NCBI RefSeq assembly: GCF_014253065.1
Contig: NZ_JACLZK010000001.1
Span: 620,001-684,000 of the forward strand
Length of the DNA: 64,000 bases
Direction: 5' to 3'
DNA from: Campylobacter massiliensis
GTDB lineage: Bacteria; Campylobacterota; Campylobacteria; Campylobacterales; Campylobacteraceae
The position numbers were made by a program, and so were the translations under genes. Shown one piece after another: positions 18,909 through 27,888 of the stretch. The notes below the pieces were generated by a model. The model had not been told where the DNA came from. It worked only from the letters and a program-made list of their open reading frames with translations, and ran no database searches. Numbering within the stretch: the first letter of the stretch is position 1; each line of letters starts with the position of its first letter.

Positions 18909-20207
18909 CTAATCCGCCCACTTACTTTCGTCTAATTTTTTTTCATTTTTGGCCACAACTAGCGCGCCCAGCATATCTCCCGTGACGTTCATCGACGTGC
19001 GCCCCATATCAAGGATCGCGTCGATGCCCAAAATAAGCGCATACGCAGCGGCTACAGCGCTTCCGGCCTCGACTTTTAGGCCGACTGATTCAAGTACCAT
19101 CAAAAGCATTATCGCGCCCGCTCCAGGCACTCCGGCAGTTCCCACGGCAGCCAGGACGGCCGTTAGTATTATGGTCATTTTAGCCCCAGAGTCAAGCTCC
19201 ACGCCCACGGCGTTAGCTATAAACATCGCACAGATACCAAGATATATGATCGTGCCGTTCATATTTACGGTGGCGCCCACTGGAAGCGCAAAGCCGTAAA
19301 TTTGCTTTGGGATACCCATATCTTCTTCGGCCGTTTTCATCGAGATAGGCAGCGTTCCGCCCGAGCTTCTGGTTACGAAAGCCGTTAGCATAGGCGATCG
19401 AACTTTTTTTAGAAATTTAAACGGATTGATTTTAACGACCAAGCAAATCAAGAAATAAACGACGAAAATTTGAGCCGCAAAGCCGATATACGCGCTAACC
19501 GTGACGCCCAAAAGCGGCCCGAAAGCCTTTACGCCTTGCTGAGAAAATACGATAAATATAAGCGCGAAAACACCAAACGGCGCGTACTCCATGATCCATC
19601 TTATGACGTAAAACATGATGTGGTTGATCCCGTCAAATACGTCGTAGATCAAATTTCCCAGCCTGCTAAGCCTCTCGTCTTTGCTATCCTTTAAAAACGA
19701 AAGTGCGACGCCGAAAAATAGGCTAAAAGTTATGATTTGTAAAATTTCGCCCTTTGCAATAGCTTCAAAAGGGTTAGTCGGAAATAAATTTACGAGTATC
19801 GACGACATACTAGGCGCATTTGCAGCCTTGCCGCCTATATCGCCGCTGCCGGTTATGTGCAGTCCCGCTCCAGGCTCCAAGATAAGCCCGACCGCAAGCC
19901 CGACTATGATGGCTAAAAACGACGTCAATATGTAAAAAATCAGCACCTTTGCCCCTACTCTGCCAAGATCCGAAGGCGAGATGGAGCTACAGCCCACGAT
20001 GAGCGAGGCCATAACGATAGGCACGATGATCATTTTAAGAAGCCTTATAAATACGTCGCCAAAAGGCTTTAGGATAACTATCGCATCCTTTGCGTCTTGA
20101 AAAATGATGCCGCAAACGGCGCCCAAAATAAGCCCGGCTAAAATTTTTAGAAGCAAATTCGCCTCGAAATATTTCTGAACTATTCCGCGTTTAGCGTTTG
20201 GTTGCAC
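18909..20207 (-). CDS. Glt/DAACS-family sodium:amino acid (dicarboxylate) symporter
   Basis: A 432-aa inner-membrane transporter with the full elevator-type fold. HP1 is RSSGGTLPIS, the TM7 motif is NMNGT, HP2 is AAVGTAGVPGAGAIML, and TM8 is GIDAILDMGRTSMNVTGD. The TM8 segment is very close to that of archaeal GltPh, including the Asp and the Arg that select acidic amino acids, so aspartate or glutamate is more likely than C4-dicarboxylates. The usual NMDGT sodium-site motif reads NMNGT here, which may change ion coupling. From memory C. jejuni has a related symporter implicated in cystine uptake, so that substrate remains possible. The gene has its own spacing from hemE (48 bp). Confidence 0.88.
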   Translation of the reverse strand: MQPNAKRGIVQKYFEANLLLKILAGLILGAVCGIIFQDAKDAIVILKPFGDVFIRLLKMIIVPIVMASLIVGCSSISPSDLGRVGAKVLIFYILTSFLAIIVGLAVGLILEPGAGLHITGSGDIGGKAANAPSMSSILVNLFPTNPFEAIAKGEILQIITFSLFFGVALSFLKDSKDERLSRLGNLIYDVFDGINHIMFYVIRWIMEYAPFGVFALIFIVFSQQGVKAFGPLLGVTVSAYIGFAAQIFVVYFLICLVVKINPFKFLKKVRSPMLTAFVTRSSGGTLPISMKTAEEDMGIPKQIYGFALPVGATVNMNGTIIYLGICAMFIANAVGVELDSGAKMTIILTAVLAAVGTAGVPGAGAIMLLMVLESVGLKVEAGSAVAAAYALILGIDAILDMGRTSMNVTGDMLGALVVAKNEKKLDESKWAD

Positions 20208-20326
20208 GAAATCTCCTTTAAATTTAATCCGTGAATTATAAGTAAATTTTTCTTAAACTACAAATACTTCTGTTTTTTGAATTACGGATTAAATTTAAAG
20301 CGAGAAAAAATTAAAAGGCGCAAATT

Positions 20327-20749
20327 TTAGTTTTTAGCCGCCAGTTCGTCTAGCAAATTTTGCAAATTTACGCTCGCCAAGCTATCAAACATCGCTTGCT
20401 GCGCGGAGCTAAATTTAGGCGCCAAAAGCTCCTCGATCCTGCCTCCTAGCGGGCAAGGCGGCGGCGAGTTTTTGTGGATTTTAAAGATGTCGTTTTCGCC
20501 CTCGTTTACCGCCGAAAATATATCAAAAAGCGTGATTTGATCAGGCTTCTTAGCCAGACTCGCACCGCCCGTGCCTGCGCTTACGTTTATTAAATTTGCC
20601 GATTTTAAAAGCCTAATGATATTTCGCACGATGACGGGGTTCGTGCCGACGGTACCGGCTAAAAACTCGCTCGTGTTTTTCTCGTCCTTAAAAAACTCGC
20701 AGCTAAGCAGGATATGGATAGCGATGGAAAATTTTTGTCCTATTTGCAT
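20327..20749 (-). CDS. Rrf2-family transcriptional regulator
   Basis: A 140-aa protein starting MQIGQKFSIAIHILL, with the winged HTH typical of Rrf2 proteins (SEFLAGTVGTNPVIVRNIIRLLKSANLI, then a wing GTGGASLAKKPDQITLFDIF). Rrf2 proteins that bind iron-sulphur clusters have three conserved Cys; here only the Cys in PPPCPLGGR is present, so this is more like the YwnA/redox-type subgroup. It follows, on the same strand, a broken NAD(P)-binding oxidoreductase and a cupin gene. It is a candidate for the protein that binds the twin inverted repeats upstream of the cupin gene. Confidence 0.88.
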   Translation of the reverse strand: MQIGQKFSIAIHILLSCEFFKDEKNTSEFLAGTVGTNPVIVRNIIRLLKSANLINVSAGTGGASLAKKPDQITLFDIFSAVNEGENDIFKIHKNSPPPCPLGGRIEELLAPKFSSAQQAMFDSLASVNLQNLLDELAAKN

Positions 20750-20830
20750 AATCAGCCTTGGTTTAAATTTAAAAGCCGCGCGTTCTTTTTGCGCGGCCTT
20801 ATTTTAGCTAAATTACGCAAAATTTTAAGC

Positions 20831-21454
20831 TCACGCCCTCTCGCCCACGGCGGTAAAGCGTTTTTGCACGAAGGCGCCGTTTTTTAGCTCGTCTATGACC
20901 GCAAGCGCTAGGTCTGCGTAGCTGATGTAGCTCTCGTTTTTTGGAGTTTAGTATTAGATTATCGCCGCCCAGGTTGTATTTGCCCGTGCGAGCGCCGTTT
21001 GCGTCGTAGTCTCCAGCAGGCGAGACGTATGTCCAGAGCACGTCCGTTCTACCTTTTAGCTCGAAAAACGACTCCGCCGTAGCCTTTGCGACGCCCATAT
21101 ACTCGGACGGGAAGTCAGGCGCATCCATAGCCATAGTGCCTTTATCGTCCACGTATAGCGTACCCGCGCCGCCAACGACGAGCAGCCTCGTTTTAGTACC
21201 GCTAAGCGCGTCTGCGAGGTGTTTTGCTACCTTTTTATGAAGCCCAAACGTCTCCGGCGTCCATGCCGCAAATGCGCTGATAACGGCGTCAAAGCCCTCT
21301 AAATCGGCTTTGCTAAGCTCAAAAACGACTTTTACGTTGCCGTTTTTATACCCTTTGTTTCGCACGATCACCGTAACGTCTTAGCCTTGTTTTAAGGCTT
21401 CTTGACCAAATTTGAACCTTATTTTCCGTTTGCACCTATGATTGCTACTTTCAT
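20831..21454 (-). pseudogene. NAD(P)-binding (NmrA/YwnB-like) oxidoreductase, multiply disrupted
   Basis: Starting at ATG 21454 the frame gives MKVAIIGANGK, then a TAA (21419-21421). Treating that codon as sense, it continues GSNLV, loses one A (21402-21403), continues EALKQG, meets another TAA (21381-21383), and then runs DVTVIVRNKGY and an intact middle (VVGGAGTLYVDD, VLWTYVSPAGDY, KYNLGGDNLILNSK). Near 20937-20942 one extra A shifts the frame; removing it restores NESYISYADLALAVIDELKNG and the natural end GERA at 20831. The repaired gene is 207 codons, the normal size for these Rossmann-fold proteins. Two nonsense codons and two single-base indels make this the most decayed gene in the window. 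It lies between the cupin and Rrf2 genes and was probably part of their operon. Confidence 0.88.
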
Positions 21455-21496
21455 TGTTTATCCTTTAAATTTGATTTACTTGATCGCCGCGTAAAT

Positions 21497-21871
21497 TTAC
21501 AGCCAGCTCGGCTTTACATCGTCGTTTATCACGCCGTCGCCGTTAGTGTACTGCTCCAGGCTGCCGCGTTTGGTCTGTATACAGATAAACTTCATCCCCT
21601 GCGCCCCCGCCTTGAAGCATCTCTTGCCTGCCGGATCGATGCGGATCGCGTCGCCCTCTTTGACTGCCCTCTCCTCGCCGTCAATGAAAAGCGTACCGCC
21701 GCCTTTTAGCACCAAATAAAGCTCCTCGTTTTGCTTGTGCGAATGTACGAACGGCACGCTCACGTTTGCAGGAAGCTCGTTGATAGAGAGCTCGCAGCCG
21801 CTTAAGCCTAGGGCTTCTTTTAGCTCGACTCTCGGCTCATTTTTCGTTGAAACGATCTTGTAGTTTGACAT
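21497..21871 (-). CDS. Small cupin-domain protein
   Basis: A 124-aa single-domain cupin. The first cupin motif reads VPFVHSHKQNEELYLVLKGGG, with His-x-His and a Glu as metal ligands, and the second is present in reduced form (GDAIRIDPAGKRCF). The metal and reaction are unknown; many such proteins are isomerases or sensors. It is the first gene of a minus-strand group with a broken oxidoreductase and an Rrf2 regulator, driven by a strong promoter that carries two identical inverted repeats. The start at 21871 is supported by AAGGAG (cctt/ctcc on the plus strand) just upstream. Confidence 0.85.
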   Translation of the reverse strand: MSNYKIVSTKNEPRVELKEALGLSGCELSINELPANVSVPFVHSHKQNEELYLVLKGGGTLFIDGEERAVKEGDAIRIDPAGKRCFKAGAQGMKFICIQTKRGSLEQYTNGDGVINDDVKPSWL

Positions 21872-21894
21872 CTTTTTCTCCTTAGAATTTTTTT

Positions 21895-21917
21895 GTTGTA
21901 ATGCTATAACTTACAAC
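21895..21917. promoter_or_regulatory. Operator candidate 1 (TGTAA-N9-TTACA)
   Basis: A perfect inverted repeat with 7-bp arms (GTTGTAA and TTACAAC, 9-nt spacer) placed just downstream of the predicted transcription start of the cupin gene. The position suits a repressor. Confidence 0.65.
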
Positions 21918-21927
21918 TGATGAGCGA

Positions 21928-21956
21928 AGTATAATAAAATTTTATTGTAATGTCAA
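21928..21956 (-). promoter_or_regulatory. Sigma-70 promoter of the cupin gene
   Basis: On the minus strand, a consensus TTGACA (21956-21951) is separated by exactly 17 nt from TATACT (21933-21928). This is unusually close to the classical consensus for Campylobacter, where -35 boxes are often weak. The predicted start is near 21921, about 50 nt before the cupin ATG. Confidence 0.75.
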
Positions 21957-21964
21957 GAGTTACA
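21946..21964. promoter_or_regulatory. Operator candidate 2 (TGTAA-N9-TTACA)
   Basis: A second copy of the same pattern, TGTAA-N9-TTACA, covering the -35 box of the cupin promoter. Its centre is 49 bp from the centre of the first copy, close to five helical turns, as expected for two dimers binding the same face of DNA. Confidence 0.65.
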
Positions 21965-22036
21965 GCAAAAATTCCAAAATTTGATGCAAAATTTAAAATC
22001 AGCTAAAATCCGCGCGATTTTAAACAAAGGAATTTT

Positions 22037-22911
22037 ATGCAAAATAGCGCATTTAAGACGCTAACGCTCATCGCAAAGAAAAATTTTAAAAAGCTGTTCT
22101 TGACGTTTAGCCTGGTTTTAGCGGAAAACGGGCTATTTCTCGTCTATCCCGTACTAGCCGGCATCGCCATAAACGCCATCGTAGCGGGAGACACGCTTTT
22201 GGCGCTTAGCTACTCGGTCATGGTGTTCGTGGGCTGGGGGCTTGGCTCGATTAGACGGCGCGTGGATACGCAGGTATTTACTAGGATATACGCGGGACTT
22301 GCCGTAAGCGTGATAATGAACGAAAAAGAGCCGCAAAAGACGAAAGCGCAGTAATCGCAAGAGCAAATTTATCTCGCGAATTTGTGGATTTTTTCGAGCA
22401 GCATTTTCCCGTGTTTTTCACCTCGGTCGTCTCGATTTTCGGCTCGGCGATCATGCTTTTGTTTATCGAGTTCTACGTGGGTTTGGCTGTCTTTGCCCTG
22501 CTCGCGGTTTTTGGAGTTTTGCTACCCAAATACATCGCCAAAAACGACCGCTTGTATCTAAAGCTAAACAACCAACTAGAGCGCGAGGCAGGACGCATAA
22601 GCGCAGGCGATGAGCGCACGCTAAAGCGCCACTACGATGTGCTTTCAAAGCTTCGTATCCGCATCTCAAACAGAGAGGCGATGAGCTTTTTCATCATCGG
22701 TACAAGTGCGGCGGCGATTTTTAGTTTGGCGATATTTTTGCTCTCAAGCAAGCAGGCAAACGCGGGCCACATCTACTCGGTGCTCACCTATCTTTGGACG
22801 TTTGCGATCAGTCTTGACGACGCGCCTAGGCTGATAGAGGAGTTTAGCAAACTAAAAGATATCGGCAAGCGCGTGGATGCCGGACTAGAAGGCGATATAG
22901 ATAAAATTTAG
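22037..22911 (+). pseudogene. ABC-type six-transmembrane-domain protein, one-base frameshift
   Basis: The first piece (MQNSAFKTLTLIAKKNF ... YAGLAVSVIMNE) has the first three helices of an ABC exporter membrane domain. It leaves frame at the A run 22323-22327; adding one A gives RAAKDESAVIARANLSREFVDFF, which joins directly to the second piece (HFPVFFTSVVSIFGSAIMLLF ... LWTFAISLDDAPRLIEEFSKLKDIGKRVDAGL). The repaired protein is 291 aa, a stand-alone membrane domain with no nucleotide-binding domain. ABC six-TM proteins without an ATPase are known in Campylobacter and other bacteria, with unknown function. The gene is divergent from the cupin operon. Confidence 0.82.
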
Positions 22912-22962
22912 GCGCTTTTTTGGGTATAATCTAACTAAAATTTGCCAAAAAACGAGGTCAAA

Positions 22963-23919
22963 ATGCACAAAAATCACGCCCACTGCGCACATTCGCACGC
23001 GTCAAACAAGGTCGTTTTAAGAAATTCTTTCTTTATAATATTCGCTTTTATGCTAGTCGAGGTCGCGGGCGGCTTAGCGACGAACTCGCTCGCCCTACTC
23101 TCCGACGCCGGGCACATGCTATCAGACGCCGCAGCGCTCGGGCTTTCGCTATTTGCGTTTAAATTCGGCGAACGCAAGGGCAATCTGCAAAAGACCTTCG
23201 GCTACAGGCGGATCGAAATTTTAGCCGCGACGATAAACGCCGTCACGCTCATCGTCATCGCCGTTTTTATCGTCATCGAGGCGGCGCGGCGCCTGCAAAA
23301 TCCGCCAGAAGTAGCCACCGCTGGCATGCTCGCCATCAGCACGCTGGGTCTTGCCGTAAATATCGTCGTGGCCTATTATATGCTGCGCGGCAGCGACGTG
23401 AGAGAAAACGTCAATATGCGCGGCGCCTACATGCACGTGCTGGGCGACGCTGCGGGCTCGGTGGGCGCGATCGCGGCGGCTGTGCTGATGATGTGCTTTG
23501 GCTGGGGCTGGGCGGACGCGGCGGCTAGCCTGCTCGTGGCCGTGCTCATCGTAAAAAGCGGCTGGGGCGTGCTAAAAGACAGCCTAAACATCCTCATGGA
23601 GGGCTCGCCAAAAGGCGTGAGCCTAGACGCGCTCGTCGCGCAGATCAGGGGCGTGGACGGCGTGCTTTCGGTGCACGACCTACATGTCTGGAGCATAACA
23701 AGCGGCGCAAACGCGCTCACGGCTCACATCGTAGTTAGCGGCGAGCTAAGCGTGCGCGAAGCAGAGCGGATCTTGCGCGAAATATCGCACGAGATGGAGC
23801 ATCTGGGCATCACGCACACGACGCTGCAGCTTGAAAGTAGCGACAACGAATGCGCTGACGAGCTAATCTGCGAAGTAAGATCAAACGATGCGGGCGGGCA
23901 TTTAGGGCATAGTCATTGA
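22963..23919 (+). CDS. Cation diffusion facilitator (Zn/Cd/Co efflux) transporter
   Basis: A 318-aa CDF protein. A His-rich N-terminus (MHKNHAHCAHSHASNK) is followed by six TM helices with the metal-site pairs DAGHMLSDAAALGLS in TM2 and HVLGDAAGSVGAIAA in TM5, and a cytoplasmic C-terminal domain (VHDLHVWSITSGANALTAHIVV) that ends in further His (GGHLGHSH). This is the CzcD/ZitB layout for proton-driven export of zinc or similar metals. I choose ATG 22963, which has GAGG 6-7 nt upstream, over a TTG at 22942 that would add PKNEVK before the His-rich start. Confidence 0.93.
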   Translation: MHKNHAHCAHSHASNKVVLRNSFFIIFAFMLVEVAGGLATNSLALLSDAGHMLSDAAALGLSLFAFKFGERKGNLQKTFGYRRIEILAATINAVTLIVIAVFIVIEAARRLQNPPEVATAGMLAISTLGLAVNIVVAYYMLRGSDVRENVNMRGAYMHVLGDAAGSVGAIAAAVLMMCFGWGWADAAASLLVAVLIVKSGWGVLKDSLNILMEGSPKGVSLDALVAQIRGVDGVLSVHDLHVWSITSGANALTAHIVVSGELSVREAERILREISHEMEHLGITHTTLQLESSDNECADELICEVRSNDAGGHLGHSH

Positions 23920-24055
23920 AATTTGGGCAAATTTGGGGCGAAATTTCGCGATCTAGCATATCAAATCAAATCCGCAGCCCGAAACGAATAAATTTTGCTA
24001 AAATTTAAATTGACGCATTTTTATAAAAGGGGCGAATTTAAATATATATCTAGTC

Positions 24056-24418
24056 GTGATTTTCGCCCTGCATTGCGCCCTCGGGAACGGTAATTATATA
24101 GGTTTTCTTATCGCGCTAAATTTCGCGGTAGCCTTGGTTTGCGCCGCTTTTCCTTTTATGAAAAAGAATTATATATTTTTGTTACTGCTCGCGCTAAATT
24201 TAACCTTGTATTTCAACGCTATCGACACTCCTTTTGAAAAGCCTGAGCTTTGGACGTATCATATACCCGCGCTCGCAAACGCGACATACGGCCTAAGCAC
24301 TCTAGTTTACGCCTCGGGGTTCGTAGCTTTTGCTCCACTGGCGGCGTATGTTTATTTTTTGTATTCGCTTTGCGTCGTTATTTGCGCCGTGCGCGAAAAA
24401 CTTCAAAATTTACGTTAA
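24056..24418 (+). CDS. Small four-helix membrane protein of unknown function
   Basis: About 120 residues, nearly all hydrophobic, with four likely TM helices (GFLIALNFAVALVCAAFPF; IFLLLLALNLTLYF; LSTLVYASGFVAFAPLAAY; FLYSLCVVICAV). I do not recognise the family. The start is uncertain. GTG 24056 lacks a good ribosome site, but the frame extends upstream as NIYLVV, and the codon where a start would fit the AAGGGG at 24027-24032 is TTA (24038-24040) rather than TTG, which may be a lost start. It precedes lepA by 136 bp. Confidence 0.6.
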   Translation: MIFALHCALGNGNYIGFLIALNFAVALVCAAFPFMKKNYIFLLLLALNLTLYFNAIDTPFEKPELWTYHIPALANATYGLSTLVYASGFVAFAPLAAYVYFLYSLCVVICAVREKLQNLR

Positions 24419-24553
24419 ATTTTACGAACCGAATACGCGTCAAATTTACTCCAAATCTCCCGCCTCAAGCCGCCACCCGTTTAACGAAAGCTAAATTTAC
24501 TCTACTTTAACGAAAATTTTTATACAATCGCCCAAAATTTAACTAGGGATTTC

Positions 24554-26344
24554 ATGAAAAACATCAGAAATTTTAGCATCATCGCTCACATCGACCACGG
24601 CAAAAGTACGCTAGCAGACCGCCTCATCCAGGAGTGCGGCGCCGTCAGCGACCGCGAGATGAGCTCGCAGATCATGGACACGATGGACATCGAAAAAGAG
24701 CGCGGCATCACGATCAAGGCTCAGTCTGTGCGCCTAAACTACGCGCTTGGCGGCGAAAATTTCGTCCTAAATTTGATCGACACTCCGGGCCACGTGGACT
24801 TTAGCTACGAGGTAAGCCGTAGCTTAGCTAGCTGCGAGGGTGCGCTGCTCGTCGTGGACGCTTCTCAAGGCGTAGAGGCGCAGACCATCGCAAACGTCTA
24901 TATCGCGCTAGAAAACAACCTCGAAATCATCCCCGTCATAAATAAAATCGACCTTCCCGCAGCAGATCCGGCTCGCGTAAAAAACGAGATCGAGCACGTT
25001 ATAGGGCTTGACTGCAGCGGCGCGATCGAGGTCAGCGCGAAAACGGGCATCGGCATTAAAGAGCTGCTAGAAGCCATCATCACGCGCATCCCCTCTCCCG
25101 GCGGCGAAGCGGAAAAGCCGCTAAAAACGCTCATCTACGACAGCTGGTTTGACAACTATCTAGGCGCGCTAGCACTCGTTCGCGTCTACGACGGCGAGCT
25201 AAAGAAAAACGACGAAATCCTAGTCATGGGCACGGGCAAAAAACACATCGTACTAGATCTCATGTATCCAAACCCCATCGCGCCGATAAAAACGGCAAAT
25301 TTGGGCGCGGGCGAGGTCGGCATCGTGGTGCTCGGGCTAAAAAACGTGAGCGACGTGCAGGTAGGCGACACGATCACGCTAGCTCGTAACCCCGTAAAAG
25401 AGCCAGTCGGAGGCTTTGAGCGGGCTAAACCGTTCGTATTTGCGGGACTTTACCCGATCGAAACGGATAAATTTGAGGACCTACGCGACGCCCTGGATAA
25501 ACTCAAGCTAAACGACAGCTCGATCAGCTACGAGCCTGAGACCTCCGTCGCACTAGGATTTGGCTTTCGCGTCGGCTTTTTGGGACTGCTGCACATGGAG
25601 GTTATCAAGGAGCGCTTGGAGCGCGAATTTGACCTCGACCTCATCGCCACGGCTCCGACCGTCACCTACGAAGTCGTGCAAACCGACGGTCAAATTTTAC
25701 GCATCCAAAACCCCAGCCAGCTCCCGCCGGTCAATAAAATCGAGCACGTCAAAGAGCCGTACGTAAAGTCCACCATCATCACGCCTAGCGAGTTTTTGGG
25801 TAACATCATCACGCTGCTAAACAACCGCCGCGCCGTGCAGACCAAGATGGACTACATCACACCCGAGCGCGTGCTGCTCGAGTACGACATCCCGATGAAC
25901 GAGATCGTGATGGACTTTTACGACAAGCTAAAATCGAGCACCAAAGGCTACGCGAGCTTCGACTACGAGCCTAGCGACTACCGCGTGGGCGACCTGGTGA
26001 AGCTTGATATCAAGGTCGCAGGCGAGACCGTGGATGCGCTCTCCATCATCGTGCCAGAATCAAAAGCTCAGTCCAAGGGACGCGACTTCGTAAAAGCCAT
26101 GAAAGAGATCGTGCCGCGCCAGCTCTTTGAGGTGGCTATTCAAGCTAGCATCGGCAACAAAATCATCGCTAGAGAAACGGTGAAATCGATGGGCAAAAAC
26201 GTAACCGCCAAGTGCTACGGCGGCGACATCACGCGTAAGCGCAAGCTACTCGAAAAGCAAAAAGAGGGCAAAAAGCGCATGAAAGCCATCGGCAAGGTAA
26301 ATTTGCCGCAAGAGGCGTTTTTAAGCGTTTTAAAAATAGACTAG
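24554..26344 (+). CDS. lepA: Elongation factor 4 (LepA)
   Basis: A 596-aa translational GTPase of standard length. G1 is [14 protein letters not shown] at the N-terminus, G3 is [16 protein letters not shown]4 is NKIDLP and G5 is EVSAKTG. After the EF-G-like domains comes the LepA-specific C-terminal domain ([37 protein letters not shown]). LepA acts on ribosomes to correct or assist translocation and biogenesis. The start has AGGGA 6-7 nt upstream. It heads the conserved block that continues through gyrA and flgR, although a terminator separates it from the lipoprotein genes. Confidence 0.98.
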   Translation: MKNIRNFSIIAHIDHGKSTLADRLIQECGAVSDREMSSQIMDTMDIEKERGITIKAQSVRLNYALGGENFVLNLIDTPGHVDFSYEVSRSLASCEGALLVVDASQGVEAQTIANVYIALENNLEIIPVINKIDLPAADPARVKNEIEHVIGLDCSGAIEVSAKTGIGIKELLEAIITRIPSPGGEAEKPLKTLIYDSWFDNYLGALALVRVYDGELKKNDEILVMGTGKKHIVLDLMYPNPIAPIKTANLGAGEVGIVVLGLKNVSDVQVGDTITLARNPVKEPVGGFERAKPFVFAGLYPIETDKFEDLRDALDKLKLNDSSISYEPETSVALGFGFRVGFLGLLHMEVIKERLEREFDLDLIATAPTVTYEVVQTDGQILRIQNPSQLPPVNKIEHVKEPYVKSTIITPSEFLGNIITLLNNRRAVQTKMDYITPERVLLEYDIPMNEIVMDFYDKLKSSTKGYASFDYEPSDYRVGDLVKLDIKVAGETVDALSIIVPESKAQSKGRDFVKAMKEIVPRQLFEVAIQASIGNKIIARETVKSMGKNVTAKCYGGDITRKRKLLEKQKEGKKRMKAIGKVNLPQEAFLSVLKID

Positions 26345-26399
26345 CGGCGTCTTGCGAGCGTTTTGCGGAGTTTTTCGCTACGCTCGCGGCCGCTTTTTA
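26343..26399 (+). terminator. Long hairpin terminator after lepA
   Basis: A two-part stem (AGCGGC with GCCGCT, and GCGAGCG with CGCTCGC) closes a long loop and is followed by TTTTTATT. The first base pairs overlap the lepA stop codon. It is a convincing intrinsic terminator. Confidence 0.7.
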
Positions 26400-26444
26400 T
26401 TATCTCACGGTCAAATTTGAGCTCAAATTTACAAATTTGACCTC

Positions 26445-26475
26445 CCAGACCCGCACCACGAAAATGCTAAATTTG
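26445..26475 (+). repeat. Dispersed 31-bp repeat, copy 1
   Basis: The 31-nt sequence running from CCAGACCCGCACC to AAAATGCTAAATTTG recurs on the opposite strand at 41484-41514 with 29 of 31 positions identical. Both copies are in intergenic DNA. Function unknown. Confidence 0.6.
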
Positions 26476-26628
26476 ACGCTATATCCGCTTTAAAATTTCA
26501 AAAATCAAATTTAATAAAATTTATACGAATTTCCAATTTTCCTCCAAATTTTACGCAAATTTGGAAATTCATCTCAAATTTGGATAGAATTTTGCTTGCG
26601 CGATGTAAAATTTACGAAAGGATCTTTT

Positions 26629-27318
26629 ATGAGAAATTTTATACTTTTATTTGCGGCGTTCCTTTTTACGGGATGTTTCGGGCTATTCGAGAGTTCGCCG
26701 GAGGTCGCTCAAGCTAGCGACGGCAACGCCAAAGGCTACAAAGAAGTGATGCGTATCAAAGCAGACTGCTCCTCATGCGCTAGCGGCGGTCAGGATATCA
26801 AGATAAACGGCACGGACTACACCAGCGACGTCGCGATAAAATGCTGCATCGCTCAAAGCAGAATCGATACGAGCGCGGCCATCAAAAAAGTCTATATCCA
26901 CAAAATAGCCGATGAAAGAGCAGCTGATAGCGGCATAAAATTTATCTCTAAAAACGGCGCGAAAATGCTCTATCCAAAAGAGCGTTTAGAGAGGCTTTTT
27001 CATCTTTTCTTACAAGACGAGCTGCTAAACCGCGGCATTATGGTCGTGGATAGCCAGACCTCGCCGTACACGTACCGCGTGGATTTTGCATTTACCGACT
27101 ATGCAGCGTCTTATAGCGAGCCGTCGCAGTATCTAAGCGCGGCGATGAAAGGCAAACTGGGCGTCAAAAACATCAACAAAACCCGCGTGCTAAACATCTC
27201 CACCAGACAAGACGTGCGCAAGCTGGAGGCCGAGGACACTGAGGATTTTAACCTCTATGTCTACCTTCTCGTTAAACAAGCCGCCAATAAAGCCGCCGAA
27301 GAGATATCAAAACTATAA
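26629..27318 (+). CDS. Outer-membrane lipoprotein between lepA and the ComF-like gene
   Basis: A 229-aa protein when started at ATG 26629 (AAAGGATC upstream). It has a lipoprotein signal ending FLFTGCFG, with the Cys as the lipidation site. The mature part has several Cys (DCSSCASGG and IKCCIAQS) and a conserved fold of unknown activity (YRVDFAFTDYAASYSEPSQYL). By position it may correspond to C. jejuni MapA, which lies next to lepA, but the identity was not tested. The next lipoprotein gene follows after 9 bp, so the two are probably co-expressed. Confidence 0.75.
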   Translation: MRNFILLFAAFLFTGCFGLFESSPEVAQASDGNAKGYKEVMRIKADCSSCASGGQDIKINGTDYTSDVAIKCCIAQSRIDTSAAIKKVYIHKIADERAADSGIKFISKNGAKMLYPKERLERLFHLFLQDELLNRGIMVVDSQTSPYTYRVDFAFTDYAASYSEPSQYLSAAMKGKLGVKNINKTRVLNISTRQDVRKLEAEDTEDFNLYVYLLVKQAANKAAEEISKL

Positions 27319-27327
27319 AGGAAAAAT

Positions 27328-27888
27328 ATGAAAAAACTAGCTTTTTACGCCCTTGCCGCCGCGCTTTTTGCCGCGGTTATGAGCGGATGTTCGCAGCGCA
27401 GCTCGGTGTTAAATTTAACCCCGTATCAATCAACCTCAAACCAGATGGGCTACCAAAAAAATATCCGAATAAATAGCATCGAGGACGCTCGCGCCAACAA
27501 AAGCATCGTCGCCACGATCACGGGTAGCAACGGCAACGTCAAGGAGTACGTCACGCTGCAAAATAGCATCGAGGGCTGGCTGCAAGACGGCCTTAGCACC
27601 GAACTTAAGCGCCTAGGAGCAAATTTGAGCGACTTTGGCGATATTGTCGTGGACGTGAGGATCGTCGAGCTTAAAGCAAATCTAAGCGGCTACTCCACCG
27701 ACAACCTAAAAGGCTCGGCAAAACTCGCTATAACGGTGCACAGAGGCGATCAGACCATCACCAAAAACGTCTCTCAAGAGCAGACTAAATTTGCCCCGAT
27801 CCACACGAGCGGCGCGTTTAAAAGCTTTTTTGATGAGCTACTACAAGACATCGTAAAACGCGCGGCGATCCAGATCCTAAAAAGCTGA
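27328..27888 (+). CDS. YajG-like lipoprotein
   Basis: A 186-aa lipoprotein with signal sequence ending MSGCSQ. The mature region (IEGWLQDGLSTELKRLGANL, then DIVVDVRIVELKANLSGYSTDNLKGSAKLAITV) has the pattern of the YajG/LPP-type periplasmic domain, in which strands are followed by a short amphipathic helix. Its stop codon overlaps the start of the ComF-like gene (TGATG), indicating translational coupling. No molecular function is established for this family. It could be the MapA counterpart instead of its upstream neighbour. Confidence 0.75.
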   Translation: MKKLAFYALAAALFAAVMSGCSQRSSVLNLTPYQSTSNQMGYQKNIRINSIEDARANKSIVATITGSNGNVKEYVTLQNSIEGWLQDGLSTELKRLGANLSDFGDIVVDVRIVELKANLSGYSTDNLKGSAKLAITVHRGDQTITKNVSQEQTKFAPIHTSGAFKSFFDELLQDIVKRAAIQILKS

